A program made the translations under genes and the position numbers. The notes beneath the pieces were generated by a model. The model was not told the DNA's origin, ran no database searches, and saw only the letters and a list, made by a program, of their open reading frames with translations. 64,000 nt of DNA from Manis javanica (Eukaryota; Chordata; Mammalia; Pholidota; Manidae): positions 144,327,121-144,391,120 of the forward strand of contig NC_133161.1 of the NCBI RefSeq assembly GCF_040802235.1. Reading direction: 5' to 3'. Of this stretch, positions 34,421 through 46,095 are shown in pieces. Within the stretch, counting starts at the first letter, position 1. Each line of letters begins with the position of its first letter.

Positions 34421-34694
34421 AAATCCACAACCACCTTTGGTGGCCTACAAGGACATGCCACATGATTCGGCTCCTGACTCCTCCTCAAACTGTACCTCCC
34501 TCCTATCTGCCCCCACCTGCTCCAGTCCCTTCAAATTCGGCTCCATTTTTCCAGGCATGGAGAGGCTATCTTGGGTGTCAAGAGTACTCAGGTAAAGGAT
34601 GACCAGACACACTCTCTTATGTCTGGGTAGAGGTACTCACCCAAGGCTTCACACAGGAGGGAGTCCTGCTCTGAGCCTCCACAGGATGCCCGGG

Positions 34695-34815
34695 AGGCAG
34701 GCAGGACCAGTGTTATGGTTCCTCCATTCTGAGAGAGAAGGAAGTTGAGACTCAGCTATTTGCCCGGGTCCCAGGGCTACTAGGGGACAGAACTGCGACT
34801 GGAGCCCACAGGTTG
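34695..34815 (+). repeat. MIR SINE 3' fragment
   Basis: 'gaaggaagttgagactcagc', then 'tcccagggctactaggggac' and 'agaactgcgactggagccca' match the MIR tail. Confidence 0.6.
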
Positions 34816-35149
34816 TGACTGTCCCCCGCCCTGCTGGGCAGGCAGGCTGAGTAAGCAAGGAGGGAGGAGGGGGCGGTGCCCACCTGGGCAAAGGCCAGGT
34901 GGATGGAAAAAGCAGAGGCCAGGGAAGGTGACACGTGAGGCCAGAACTGTGCTCCAACCCAGAACCATCCCCCGGAGTAGGAGAGACTCCCGGTCAGCTC
35001 GGTGCTGCCAGCTGGCGTATCCCAGCATTTGTGCCGGGGTCCAGAGCCTAAAGGAGAGGGCGGGGGGGCTGCCTGGGCCTGGCTCCCACCAGCAGCCCCC
35101 GGAAGCCTCATGCGCAGAAACTCAGGCCCCCGGCTCCACGGCTCAGCTA

Positions 35150-35335
35150 TTTTAACGCAGACAAAAGGCCTCACTCGGCCCTTTATGCTTCCCATCCAGA
35201 AGAGCTTTTTGTCTTCTTACCAGGGCGGTCTATTTTTACTATTTTGATCTATACTATTTTATTAAATAATCCTTCACATTTTTTTCTGGTTTTATTTATT
35301 TTATTTCTTTTTTCCTCTTTTGCTTTTAAATGCAA
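35150..35335. promoter_or_regulatory. Candidate conserved non-coding element
   Basis: It is repeat-free and AT-rich. Motifs include 'tattttaacgcagacaaaag', 'cggccctttatgcttcccat' and 'atactattttattaaataat', which contain CDX/MEF2-like cores. The flanks are GC-rich. The regulatory role is inferred. Confidence 0.35.
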
Positions 35336-35559
35336 ATAGGGAGGTAGCGAGGTAGCAACATCATGGAGGTGAGGCCAAGAGGGAGGCCAAGGAGCCCCAG
35401 AGCCCCAGAGCCGCAGCCCCTGGTCCCCCAGGAAAGACCAACCTTCCCATAAATGGCCTGTTTCAGCAGACAGGGCAAATGACTCCCAGGAGAAGATAAG
35501 GCAGCCCTGCACTGGCCAGAGGACACCCGGGAACAGGGCCTCTTAACTTACTCTGGGAG

Positions 35560-35950
35560 GGTAAGTGACATCTTGATGAATCCGTTGTGACATGAAGACG
35601 CTGGATGTGGCTCTAACCCAGCCTTAAACCCTGGGCTTTCTCTCATTGCCAAGTTACCTGCAAAGCGCTGTTCACCCTGTTTATTCCCAAACTTCACCCC
35701 AGGGGTGAGGTCAGAGGCAAGAGTCTCTAGCAGCCCACATTTCTGTGTAATAAGTAACAGATTTACTTCATTTTGGTGTAGGTGAATCAAAAGGTCTCTT
35801 CTGTCAAACCTTCCATGCTCATGTTTGGAGATTTTTTTCTGTAGGCATATGGGCACCCTTTAAAAACATAGTGCTGCCTGTGTTTTGAAATATACAGAAA
35901 TGGTTTCAGGCCATCAATTCCATTCTGTCTCTTCCAGTTCTTGCCTCTGG
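35560..35950. promoter_or_regulatory. Possible conserved non-coding element
   Basis: This repeat-free stretch contains 'gtgacatcttgatgaatccg', 'taagtaacagatttacttca' and 'ggtgaatcaaaaggtctctt'. Many motif-like words and few runs suggest constraint, but nothing proves it. Confidence 0.25.
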
Positions 35951-37324
35951 GTTACTTTCCAGATCTTCCCACCATCGCTGAATTTAGAAGCACGCTGCTG
36001 CTTCTGACTTCTGCCTGTATCCCGTCATACGTGAACGCCGCATTTAATTTACCCATCCTCCAGGGAAGGACACCAGGCTGGCTCAGATGCTGGCCGTCGT
36101 GACAAACGCCTCTTTGCCATGTGTCCCGAGGACCTACAAGGAACTCTGAAGTCGGGCGCTCAGCAGTGAGGGACGGAGATGCAATGACGGTGCACAGACC
36201 CCAAGTACCAAGGTGGCCAGGTTTCTCTGCAGCTCTGCTCCCACTTCCCACCACAGGGACGGAGGGGCTTTCTCTTCCCCACCTCCTCATTAGCATTTGG
36301 TACGATTCCAATTTTCTAATGTTTGTCAGTCTGCGGGGGCGTGGGGAAAAGGGTACCTTCTTATTTTAATTTGTTAAAGAGATTAAGTAACTCTTTACAG
36401 AGTTATTAGCTCTTCAAATGGCCACTTCTATGAATGACCTATTTAAATCCTCTTCCCTTTTTTCTTTTAGATCCTTGTGTTTTTCTTATGAATTTGCAGT
36501 TGTTGGCACATGCTGGATATTAAAGCTTAGTCAGTTTTAGACTTTTAAAAATATTCTGTTCCCAGTCTGTTACCCCTCCATGAACTTTGTTTATATTCCG
36601 TTTTTTTGTTTTTAACAAAAATCTCTGATGTTAATGTGATCCTGTCTATTTATTTTGTGTCTTATGGTTTGTGTGTGGCTGTTTTGTTTAATCTTTTCAA
36701 AGAAATACTCACTTTGAGGTTCACAGTTATTTTTTAATCCATTTTCTTCTATTTGTATTTGTAATTTTACTCTTCACATTTAGGTCTTTCTCCACTTGGA
36801 ATTTTTTTTTTTAAATATAGTGTTGAGCAGGAATCCAATTTCATTTATGTCCAAAACGGTAATCTTTTTTCCCAACGCTTCTTCCGAAATCATTCATTCT
36901 TTCGCTGAGTTGTGATGCCACCCCTACCATAGGGAGTTCTCCTGTAGTTTCATTTATTTGTGCATGTCTGGGTCTGTTTCTGGTCCCTTATACTCTGTTC
37001 CTTTGGCCTAGTTGTCTATGGCTGTGCCAATAACACTCTCCATTTATTGTAATCAGTCCGATTATCAGCAGAACAAATGTTACCTCTTTGTTGCTTCTTT
37101 CTTAATTGGATTAGCTATTTGTGGATCTCAAATCCTCTATATAAATTTTATAATCAATTTGTTTAACTCTCCAACATTCCGGCTGGTATTTAATTGATTA
37201 TAGATACTAATTTGGGGCTAATAAGCATCTTTCCACGATTGTCATTAATATCGTATTTCTTTTTATTTAGATCTTTCATGTTCTGGCTTTAGTGAAATTT
37301 AAATTTTTTTTTTTCTTCATGGTC

Positions 37325-37951
37325 TTAAGTCCTCGTTTGTTAGTCCCTAAGGCTTCTGTGGTTTTTGCTGCTGTTATCAGAGACAGGTATGCTGTCTTCT
37401 CCAGGATCCTGGGAGGGACCTAGAAATGTGCCTGTGATCCTGTAAAACTGCAAAAGTAGACTATTTTAACCACAATTGTTAAAAACTGCTGTCTCTTTGC
37501 AGCCCAGCTTCCCTCTACTATATCTTCCACTGTTGGACAGTGTTGGGGTGATCCCAGGTACTTCAGGGCCCAGCTAAGGGAAGTATAAACTGGGGATACA
37601 TCTAACTCGGGGTAGATGGGATGTATTTATGTGGTCACACTAACTCCCATATATAGTTAAGACACTGGTAGGCATCCTAGTGTCAGAATGGCTTCCAGGA
37701 ATTCATGGCATTCCTTTCACCCACTGTCCTGACTCACCGGACATCTGGACATGAAGGTGCAGAGCTAGAGTCAAGTCAGGCAGTCAGTTAATAAAGATAA
37801 ATATATGGCATGTGGCTTTTCTGTTCATTCATCGTACTGTTTAGTGTTTAAAAGTGTAATTAGTTGTGATTTCTCTTTCTAAATAAATGCTTATTTTATA
37901 CCTAATTTTGAATCTGTAGTTTTGTTTTCTTTTTCTTAAAGAGGGCTCCCC
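37325..37951. other. Unassigned insertion within the L1
   Basis: This segment interrupts antisense L1 sequence and differs from it in composition. It carries an AATAAA near 37791 and could be an LTR or another element that I cannot name. Its right edge is the U1 pseudogene. Confidence 0.35.
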
Positions 37952-38110
37952 ACACTTACCCGGCCGGGAGATGCCGTGATCACGGATCTCCCAGGGCGAG
38001 GCTCACGCATTGCACTCCGGATATACTGACCCCTGCAATTACACCAAATGTGGGAAACTCAACTGCATAATTTGTGCTAGTGGGGGGACTGCATTTCACA
38101 CGTTCCCCCT
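37952..38110 (+). pseudogene. U1 snRNA retropseudogene
   Basis: The sequence is colinear with U1 snRNA (164 nt in mammals). The 5' splice-site recognition end reads 'acacttacccgg' in place of 'atacttacctgg'. The U1A-binding loop 'attgcactcc' is intact. 'cagggcgaggct', 'ccaaatgtgggaaactc' and the Sm-site region 'aatttgtgc' follow in order. A deletion lies in the first stem-loops. An A-rich tail (38111-38132) and imperfect flanking duplications show L1-mediated retroposition. The mutated 5' end, the altered Sm site and the lack of a snRNA promoter make it non-functional. Confidence 0.93.
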
Positions 38111-38132
38111 AAAAAAAAGAAAAAGAAAAAAG
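38111..38132 (+). repeat. A-rich tail of the U1 pseudogene
   Basis: An A/G-interrupted A-rich run directly follows the snRNA 3' end. Imperfect target-site duplications flank the insertion: 'aagagggctccc' (37939-37950) and 'aagagggattccc' (38133-38145). Confidence 0.75.
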
Positions 38133-38643
38133 AAGAGGGATTCCCAAATTGCATAAACTCCTGTACCTCAAAACCTGGATTTGTTCCCCAAATACTGGCA
38201 GTGGCATTAATGCTTTCTATGTCAATGTCTAAGTTGATCTGGGATCCAGTAACCTTGCTAAACTATTAGTCCTAAACGTTTGTTGACTCCTTTGAGTTTT
38301 CTCAATTAAAGTATCATGTCATTTGCAAATAGTGGCTATTTTATCTCTTTCTTACTAATACTTATATATTTTTTTATCTCTCTTCCCTATATTAATGCAT
38401 TGGTCAGGAACTTCAATATGCTGTTGAGCAGCATGACAGCAATAGTAGTTATTAATAGGAATACCAAACAGTTGCTTCTTTAAGTGTGTTTGCCAAAAGA
38501 TTCGGTTGGCTGGTCTTTATCTTATTAGGAAAGTTTCTATTTTCCTAAGAGTTTTTTAAAGAACCACTTATTGATGAACTTTATCAGATGGCTTTTGAGT
38601 CCATTTGAATGACTTGTCATTTTTCTTCTTTATTCCTTTAAAT

Positions 38644-38863
38644 CAGGGGTCAACAGACTTTAACCAACTTGAGCTATTGCCTGTCTTCTTACAAATAAAC
38701 TTTAATTGGAACACAACTACATCCATTCATGTATATATTATCTCTGGCAACTTTCATATTACAATGGCACAATGGCAACATTGCATACTTCAGACAGACA
38801 CTGTCTAGCCCATAAAGCCTAAAACATTTATTATCTCACCCTTTACGAATTTGCCAACCTCTG
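38644..38863 (+). mobile_element. MER5A-type hAT-Charlie element, complete
   Basis: This is a non-autonomous hAT transposon. Imperfect terminal inverted repeats are 'caggggtcaacag' at the left and 'tttgccaacctctg' at the right. Internal MER5A landmarks include 'acaaataaactttaattgga' and 'aaagcctaaaacatttatta'. Perfect 8-bp target-site duplications CTTTAAAT lie at 38636-38643 and 38864-38871. It encodes no transposase. Confidence 0.93.
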
Positions 38864-38949
38864 CTTTAAATGATGAATTGTATCAATAGACTTTCTAATA
38901 ATGGACCATTTTCACATTGCTGGGATGAATTCTTCCCATTCAGAGGGCT

Positions 38950-39335
38950 TTTTGTTTTCATTGCAATATAACCTACATTCAATAAAGTTCAATGATCTTA
39001 AATATACAGCTTGATGAATTCTTACGTATGTACACACTCATTTAAGTACCACTTGGACCAGATAATATTTCCAGCACTACAGAAGGCTCTCTCATTCCCC
39101 CAACCAGTCTCTACTGCCAACCCTCCACTCCCAAGCTGACCCTTCTGAACTCTCTCACTGGAGATTTGTTTTGCCCATCTTGAAATTCTTAGAAACGGGA
39201 TCCTATCATATACAGTCTTATGTGCCTGTCTTTTCACTCAACAGTGTGGATTGTTGTATATAGCAACCGTTAGCTTTTTCATTTAATATTCCATTATTTG
39301 ACTAAGTATGCATTGTTTTTGGATACAGTATAGTA
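38950..39335 (-). repeat. L1M 3' end, antisense, inside older L1
   Basis: 'tttcattgcaatataaccta', 'aaatatacagcttgatgaat' and 'tcttttcactcaacagtgtg' follow the reverse of an L1M 3' UTR. It interrupts the ORF2 sequence of the host L1. Confidence 0.65.
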
Positions 39336-39589
39336 TTAGATTCAGTTGGTATTTTTTCTTATGAGATAAAATCTGATCTTTATCTATTAATGCCACCTTA
39401 TGGTCCATTTAAGTTAATTTTCTTTGATGGAAAGCATTAGTAATACTGTGGAAGCAAACAAAGAAACTACCATAATTTGTTTAGTTGTAGCGCACTGGGT
39501 AATTCACCAAATTAAAAGATGAGATCAAGCCAGAAAGGTACCAGATTAGCTTTAGAGAGCCAAGCAGTAGACACTCATGAGTACCATCT

Positions 39590-41065
39590 TTGGGAAACTG
39601 TCATCTGGTGCTGAATTCCAACTATATTCTCTCCCATTGTTTTTGTTTCATGTTTGTTTGTTTGAAGTTTTAAATTCCTTTTTTTTTTTTTCCTTATTTT
39701 CTTTTGACCCTCTTCACCTATTTCTCCCAACACCCACCCCAGGGCAACCACCAATCCATTCTCTGTATCCATGAGCTTGTTTCATTGTTTTTGTTGGCTG
39801 TTGCTTTAGATGCCACATACAAGAGAATTCATGTTATTTGTTTTTCTCTGTAATTTATTTCACTTTGCAGAATACCCTCAAGGTCTGTTCTTCTAGCAAA
39901 TGGCAAGATTTCATTCCTTTTTATGGCTGAGTAATATTCCATTGTATATAGGTACCACATCTTCTATCTCCATTCATCTGCTGATGGACATTTAGGTTGC
40001 TTCCATATCTTGGCTGTCATAAATAATGCTGCAATGAACATGGGTGAGTACATATATCTTTTTGAGTTAGTGTTTCATTTTCTTCAGATAAATACCCAGG
40101 AGTGGAATTGCTGGGTCATATGGTGGTTCTCTTTTTAATTTGTTAATTAACCTTCATACTGTTTTCCACAGTGGCTGCACCAATTTACATTCCCACCAAC
40201 AGTGCACAGGGGTTCCTTTTTCTCCATCCTTCCCAACACTTGTTATTTCTGCTATTTCTTGTTATTTCTCTTTGTGGTTTTGACTTTCATTTCCCTGATT
40301 AATGATGTTAAGCATCTTTTCATGTTCCTGTTGGTAATCTATATGTCTTCTTTGGAAAAATGTCTATTCAGATCTTTTGCCCATTTTTCAACTGGATTTT
40401 TTTTTTTTTTTTTTTTGCTATTGAGTTGCACGAGTTCTTTGTATTTTTTTATATTAACCCCTTGTCAACTATGTAATTTACAAATATTTTATCCCACTCA
40501 GTAAGTTGCTTTTCCATTTTGTAGGCTCTCCTTGCTGTGCAAAAGCTTTTTGGTTTGATGTTGTCCCACTTGTTTATTTTTGCTTTCGTTGCTTTTGCTT
40601 TTGGTGTTAGATTCAAATTATTGTCAAGACCTATGTCAAGGAGCTTACCACCTGTTTTCTTCTAGGAGTTTTATGGTTTCAAGTCTTAAAGTCCTTAATC
40701 CATTTTGAGGTAAGTTCTGTGTGTGATGTGAGATAGTGGTCCAGCTTCATTCTTCTGCATGCAGCTGTCCGGTTTTCCCAACACCATTTATCAAAGAGCC
40801 TGTCCTTTCCCCGTTGTATATTCTTGACTTCTTTGTCATAAATTAATTAACTATATATGTACAGGTTTATTTCTGGGCTTTCTATTCTGTTTCATACATC
40901 TATGCATCTGTTTTTAATGCCAATACCATACTGCTTTAATTACTGTATCTTTGTAACGTAGATTGCAATCTGGGAGCATGATGCATCCAGCTTTGTTCTT
41001 CTTTCTCAGGATTGCTTTTGCTATTTGGGGTCTTTTGTGGCTCCACACAAATGGAATATATGGTT
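39590..41065 (-). repeat. Younger L1 (L1MA/B-like), antisense
   Basis: It is less diverged than its surroundings. 'ctgagtaatattccattgta', 'tgctgcaatgaacatgggtg', 'gaattgctgggtcatatggt', 'tgtgcaaaagctttttggtt' and 'caccatttatcaaagagcct' follow the reverse of L1 ORF2 3' in order. A T18+ run lies at about 40399. The frames are interrupted. Confidence 0.85.
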
Positions 41066-42570
41066 GATATTTCATTAAAGCTTTTTTGTACCTACATTCT
41101 TAATAAAAAAGACCTAAATTCCCTTTTCTGATAATGTTATTTTCTCCTTTGGTGTCAAGTTTATACCAAGTTATATAAAATTCATGAAATGATCTGAACA
41201 GCATTTCTCTTTTCTATTCTTGGGACAATTTGCATTAGATATCAAATAGCTATTCCTTAAAATTTTGGTTTACCTATAAATACCTATAAAATAACTTGAG
41301 ACTAGGGGTGACAGGGAGATTTTTATAATTACTATTTAATTTTGTTTGTTGTTTTACTATTAGTGTCTCCAAGTCTTCTATTTTATCCTGTGTCAATTTC
41401 AGCATTATATGTTTTCCAGGAATTTGTGCATTTCAATTGGTTTTCATGTGTAGAGTTGTACATATGTATATATTGTTCTAATATTATTTTTATATTTTAA
41501 AATTTTAGTTCTACCTCTATGTAATTTGGTTATTTTAAGAACTCTTGTTTTCTTGATATTTATTCATCTTTTTAAAAATGTTTATTCTGAGTCTTTTCAA
41601 AATGTTGGTTTTTACTAGTCATGTATATTGTTTTTGCTGTTCTTGGTATTATTCTTTATTTTGCTAATTTCTGCTCTAATCTTTATTATTTGTTCCTGTT
41701 TATTTGTGCCTTCTCTACCATTTTTTCTCTAGATTTGAAGACATAGCTCATTTGTTTTCTGATAGATGTATTTAAAGCTATCAACTGTCCTCTTGCTACT
41801 GTTTTTTAGCCATAGAACATAAATTCTGGCATACAGAGCCGTCCACGGCATTCAGTTCTAAGTAATTCATACCTTCCCTTAAGATTTTCTCCTTAGTCTG
41901 AGGTTTATTTGGTAACATGTTTTTATTTTTCTAACGTGGGTTATTTTGGCTATTCTTTTGGTCTCTTCCCAACTCTTATCTCTCCTGGTGGCTATCATGT
42001 TGCTATTATCTGGATGTTAGCTCCAGATTGTGATATATATTCATCATTTATTCAATCAATGATAAAATTTAGTACATTCTTTTTCAGTCTTGTTTTTCTT
42101 ATCTTATATCTGCCTCTTAGATTCACATTTTTTATTGCTGGAATACATTCTGCATACATCTCTATGCCTGCAGATATCTTTATTTTTCCCTCACATTTAA
42201 ATAAATATTTAGCTATATGTAAAGTTCAACACTGGAGTACATATCACTTGATTATCATCCCATTGTCAGTGATTCTCCTTATTTGTAAGTAATCTGCTGT
42301 TCTCTATGGAAGCCTTCTCTCTGGGATGCTTTTAAATGTCTCCCTAATGTGTCTGTGCTTGAGATTTTTTTTCTTCTCTGTCTTGTTCAGTACTCTCTTA
42401 ACCCTTTCTGTCTGACGGTTTATATGTTCTTTCAATTCTGGGAAAAGTCAAGTCACTGCTTCTTTCAGTATTCTGCCTTCTATGCACTCTATTATCTTCT
42501 CCAGTGACTCATGATAGACCCCTATTCATGCTCCCATGTTTTAATTTTCTCATAGTCTTTCTCCCTATCC

Positions 42571-42797
42571 CTGGGAGAGATCCTTGACCCTTATGTACCC
42601 TCTTATGCTCCACAAAGTTGGATTTGGTTGAAACAAATGTTCCCAGAGCCGAGCCTCCATCCCAGTGGTCTGTCTGCTGCCACAGCTGAGGAAGTCAGAA
42701 AGGTGGGGAAGTCCATTTCCAGGATCCCAGTTCCTGGGACCGTTCATTCATTCCTCATCTAAGAACACTTATTCCTTCCCTGTCCTGGACCCTGCTA
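42571..42797. other. Unassigned sequence
   Basis: Short single-copy interval between the L1 block and an L2 copy. Nothing is recognised. Confidence 0.3.
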
Positions 42798-43145
42798 GCA
42801 CGTGGTCCCTGATCACCTCTCCAACACACTCACCACTCTCCTTCTTGCTTATTATGCTCCAGCCGGCAGGACTTCTTCGGGGACCTTGAAGATGCCAAGC
42901 ACACTCCCCTCGCAGAGTTCTTCCATCTGCTGTTCCTTGCATCTGAAATGCCCTTTCCTCCCCCACCTTTCCAGACCTTGCCGACATTGGCATTACTGGA
43001 TTTTTCTCACCTTTCAAGCCTCAGTTCAAAAGCTGTCCTCTCGGAGAGACAACCCCTGGCCACTCTATCTGAAGTAGTCCATCCTCTGGTCACTATGTTT
43101 TTCCTATTTAATTTCTTTATACATAGCATTTACCACTACTAGAAA
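42798..43145 (+). repeat. L2 LINE 3' region
   Basis: 'catctgctgttccttgcatc' and 'tgaaatgccctttcctcccc', then 'aagcctcagttcaaaagctg' and 'tttacatagcattta'-like sequence, follow the L2 ORF end and 3' UTR. Confidence 0.75.
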
Positions 43146-43197
43146 TTAGCCAGGCTCAGCTGCAGCAAAAACAGGAGAGAACTATGGGCAGGACAAC

Positions 43198-43415
43198 ACG
43201 TTCATGTTTATTCAGGGTTTGTCGTGTGTTGGCCGCTTTGTTTGCATCTGATACGTATTGTCTCATTTAACTCACACAACAACCACATAATGTAGGTATT
43301 ATTGTTATCCTTGTTTTTCAGATAAGGGACCTAAGACTTAGGATGCTAAAGTGGCATAACGAGAATGTGGAGAGTCAGGATCTGAATCCAAGTCTGTATG
43401 ACTGCACAGTCTCCG
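43198..43415 (+). repeat. MIR SINE, near full length
   Basis: 'gtctcatttaactcacacaa', 'aatgtaggtattattgttat' and 'atctgaatccaagtctgtat' are MIR landmarks in order. Confidence 0.85.
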
Positions 43416-45949
43416 CGTCCTCAGCAAGTACGAAAGGGGAGGCGCAGGGAAGTGCTCGCCCCGCTCTCTGCCTCTCTCCTTCTCGCTAAAACCCAGCTCT
43501 CTCTGAGTGCGTCTTGACATGTGCCCAAGGCTAAGGGTACCTGGAGCTTGGAGGGCACAGGTGTGCCAGTGAACAGGATGCCCTCTGGGGGGCAGAGATG
43601 CTGGGACCTGTCTCTGCCCTTCTCCATTTCTCTCCCTGCTGCAGCACAGGATGGGGGATGGACTCCAGAAGGCCTCTTTCCCCTGGGAATCTACAGAAAA
43701 ATCCCAACTTCATCACTACTCACCGGCTCCTTCTGGCCATGATCTTGAGCAGGGCTAATCTGACCCCCTCACCCCAGTTCCACAAGTTCAGTAAACACAA
43801 GGCAAATCAGGGCCCCCCTCCCCAACCTGAGCCAGCCACTTCCGGCCCTCTCGACAGGACCTGGATCCTAGGCACCGCCACGGGGAGAGGTGACAGTCCA
43901 GCTTGACGCGGCTCTCCTAGCTTGCTTCTGCTCCCTCTGGGCTGCTAAGCTTCTGGGCCCTGCTCTTGTCTCCAGATCCCTTCAACAGAGGCAGCCGGTA
44001 CCGACCAAGGGTTAGGGTGTGGGTCAGGCAGCGCTGGGCTGGAGGCAGGCAGAGCTTTGGCCCCGGGTCCCGCGCCCACCCCCTGGCTCTCACAGGAGTG
44101 AGGGAGGAGACAGCGAGGAGTTCCACGCAAGCCTGCCCGCCAGCGCTGAAGCTGATCGGGAGGCCCCGGGAGCCGCCCCCACGCCCACCCCTTGCTGGTC
44201 CGAGAGTCGTGGGCAGGACAACACCGGCCCCGCCTCTGGAGCAGATGTTTCCGTCTGCAGAGGGCTTTCTCATCCCTCCTTCTGTCTCTGCCAGGAGAGC
44301 TCTGTGAGGTGGGCAGGGAAGGGATTGTCCACGCTCACTGTGGGAAAGTGGGGCTCCGCAAGTAAAGTTACACACCAAAGGCTACCCCATGCCCTTGAAC
44401 TGGTGGTCTAGCCAGCACTACCTTCTCCTGCCTCACATTAACTTACACGGGATGACACAGGTGAGCATGCAAAGATGTGTGTTCACACGTGGGCACCATC
44501 AAGTGCTTAAACTTCCACTGGGCGAGCCTTCCTGGGCACAAGAAGTCAGGGCGAATGCCACATGCAAGGGGCACTGTCTCCTCCAGCTGTAAGCCATGCC
44601 CCAGACTGCTTCCTGGAAGTACTGTCTTGTGCCATCCTTGTCCAGCACTCCACCCACCCAGGCCCAGCGTCCTGCCCCTCACAGGCTGAGATCCCCAGCT
44701 GGCTCTGTGGGCACTGCTGGCAGGGCCCCGCCCCACAGAGGCCGGCCAGCTCACACAGCTCTGTGCTGGGCCCCTGCCTGCTGCTGCCCACCTCTTCCTT
44801 TCCTCAGCACAAGTAGCAGGCAGTTCACCTTGATCTGGGCTGCATTTCTACTAAGGAGACCACTCCTCTTCTCCGTCTGAATTCAGCTGGGCCCCTCCCC
44901 GAGACGCCCGTCTTCTGCCAGCCCAGGACGGCCGTTCCCTCACCAGAGATGATGAGGTTCATTGCCCTCCACCCACAAGTGGTATCGGGGGTAGACTCGC
45001 CTGCCACTCACCTCCCTCTAGGTTAACAGAGCCATGATCCACCGGCTGCCATAGTGAGGGGGGCGCCAGCACCTCCTCCTTGCTGTCAATTTTCCAGCAG
45101 GGCTTATCTGAGCCTTCACATGGTGTCTCCTGTCAGAGGAGCCGGGGGCTGCGTGTGTGACAACCAGGTTAAATAACTGCTCCTCCTTCCCAGCCCCCCA
45201 GTTCCCTATCCTCCTGCTGAGGACGGCTGAGCACCTCCCTGGCTTCCATGGAAGATGTTGGTGTATTGTCACCTGTCCTTATTTGATTAGTGTCTTACTC
45301 AAAATGCCTGGGGCCATCTCTCTCCACAGAGAGCCAGAGAAAGAGAGAGAGAGAGGACAGATCAAGTCTCCTCTGCCCCTTCCTGCCTGAGCCGCTGGCA
45401 CTGAGAAGGCAGCTGGGGTGGGGCAGGCAGGACGGTGGGAGGCAGGGTGGGAGACGGTGCAGCAGGGGGTGGGGGACAGGAAGAGGAGAACCAGAGAGGC
45501 CAAGGCCTTTGAGGACTGTGAGCCTAGGATCAAGGACTCCAGAACACTGATTCATACACCTTTTCTAGACATCTCGTGTCCATCGTCCACTTACCGCCAC
45601 GACCTCTCCATCCCCCACCCCCCACCCACCCCTTCCCTGGTAGGAGCCCAAGAGCCAGGCTTTGTATTTTCCCTCACAGGAGAACACATGTGCCCGGGCA
45701 GCCCTCGTGGCGAGGCACCACCGAACCTCAGGGTCACGATCCTGGTCTTTCGGGGACCTCTGTGGCCTATGTGAACACAGATGGGACACACAGACCCAAG
45801 AGCCTTCAGACAAACACATGCCTTGGTGCCAAGGAGCCCTGGAAGGGAGTGTGGCTCTGTCCATGCGTGCCCTTCACCACAGCTGGAAAACGGCTCAGCA
45901 TGTGCTACCTTGTCACGTGGGGCCCCGGCACCATCCTATGGTCTTATGC
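43416..45949. other. GC-rich single-copy sequence with CpG-rich patch
   Basis: About 2.5 kb has no recognised repeat. The part at roughly 43980-44240 keeps about twenty CpGs and high GC, and resembles a small CpG island. Long overlapping frames on both strands (such as 43917-44378 minus) reflect low stop-codon density at high GC. They are not called genes. Confidence 0.35.
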
Positions 45950-46095
45950 AATGGTCTCAGCCGTCCTGTGAAACAGCTGATACTGTTTTCAGTCTCCAGA
46001 TAAGAAAGCTGAGGCTCAGGAAGCCAGAGGACATTCTCAAGGTAAGAGTCAGCAAGCGGTAGAGCCAAGACTCAAAACTGATCTTCTGACAATGG
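45950..46095 (+). repeat. MIR SINE 3' part
   Basis: 'tctccagataagaaagctga', then 'ggctcaggaagccagaggac' and 'gtagagccaagactcaaaac' match the MIR core and tail. Confidence 0.75.

Larger units (their letters stand above)
36380..42570 (-). mobile_element. Old L1 block, antisense, with nested insertions
   Basis: Fragments of one old L1 run 3' to 5' along the plus strand. They lie at 36380-37320, 38146-38643, 38872-38945 and about 41080-42570. Landmarks include 'ctgggatccagtaaccttgc', 'gtatcatgtcatttgcaaat' and 'tttggtgtcaagtttatacc', all antisense ORF2. Between the fragments lie an unassigned 0.63-kb segment, a U1 pseudogene, a MER5A copy and one or two younger L1 3' ends. The open frames here are L1 debris. 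Confidence 0.75.

Noticed and set aside
37952-38110. Functional U1 snRNA gene
   Set aside because: Mutated 5' end and Sm site, an internal deletion, an A-rich tail and target duplications show a retropseudogene.
41909-42292. 127-codon open reading frame, plus strand, hydrophobic
   Set aside because: Lies on the non-coding strand of an antisense L1; hydrophobicity reflects T-rich DNA.
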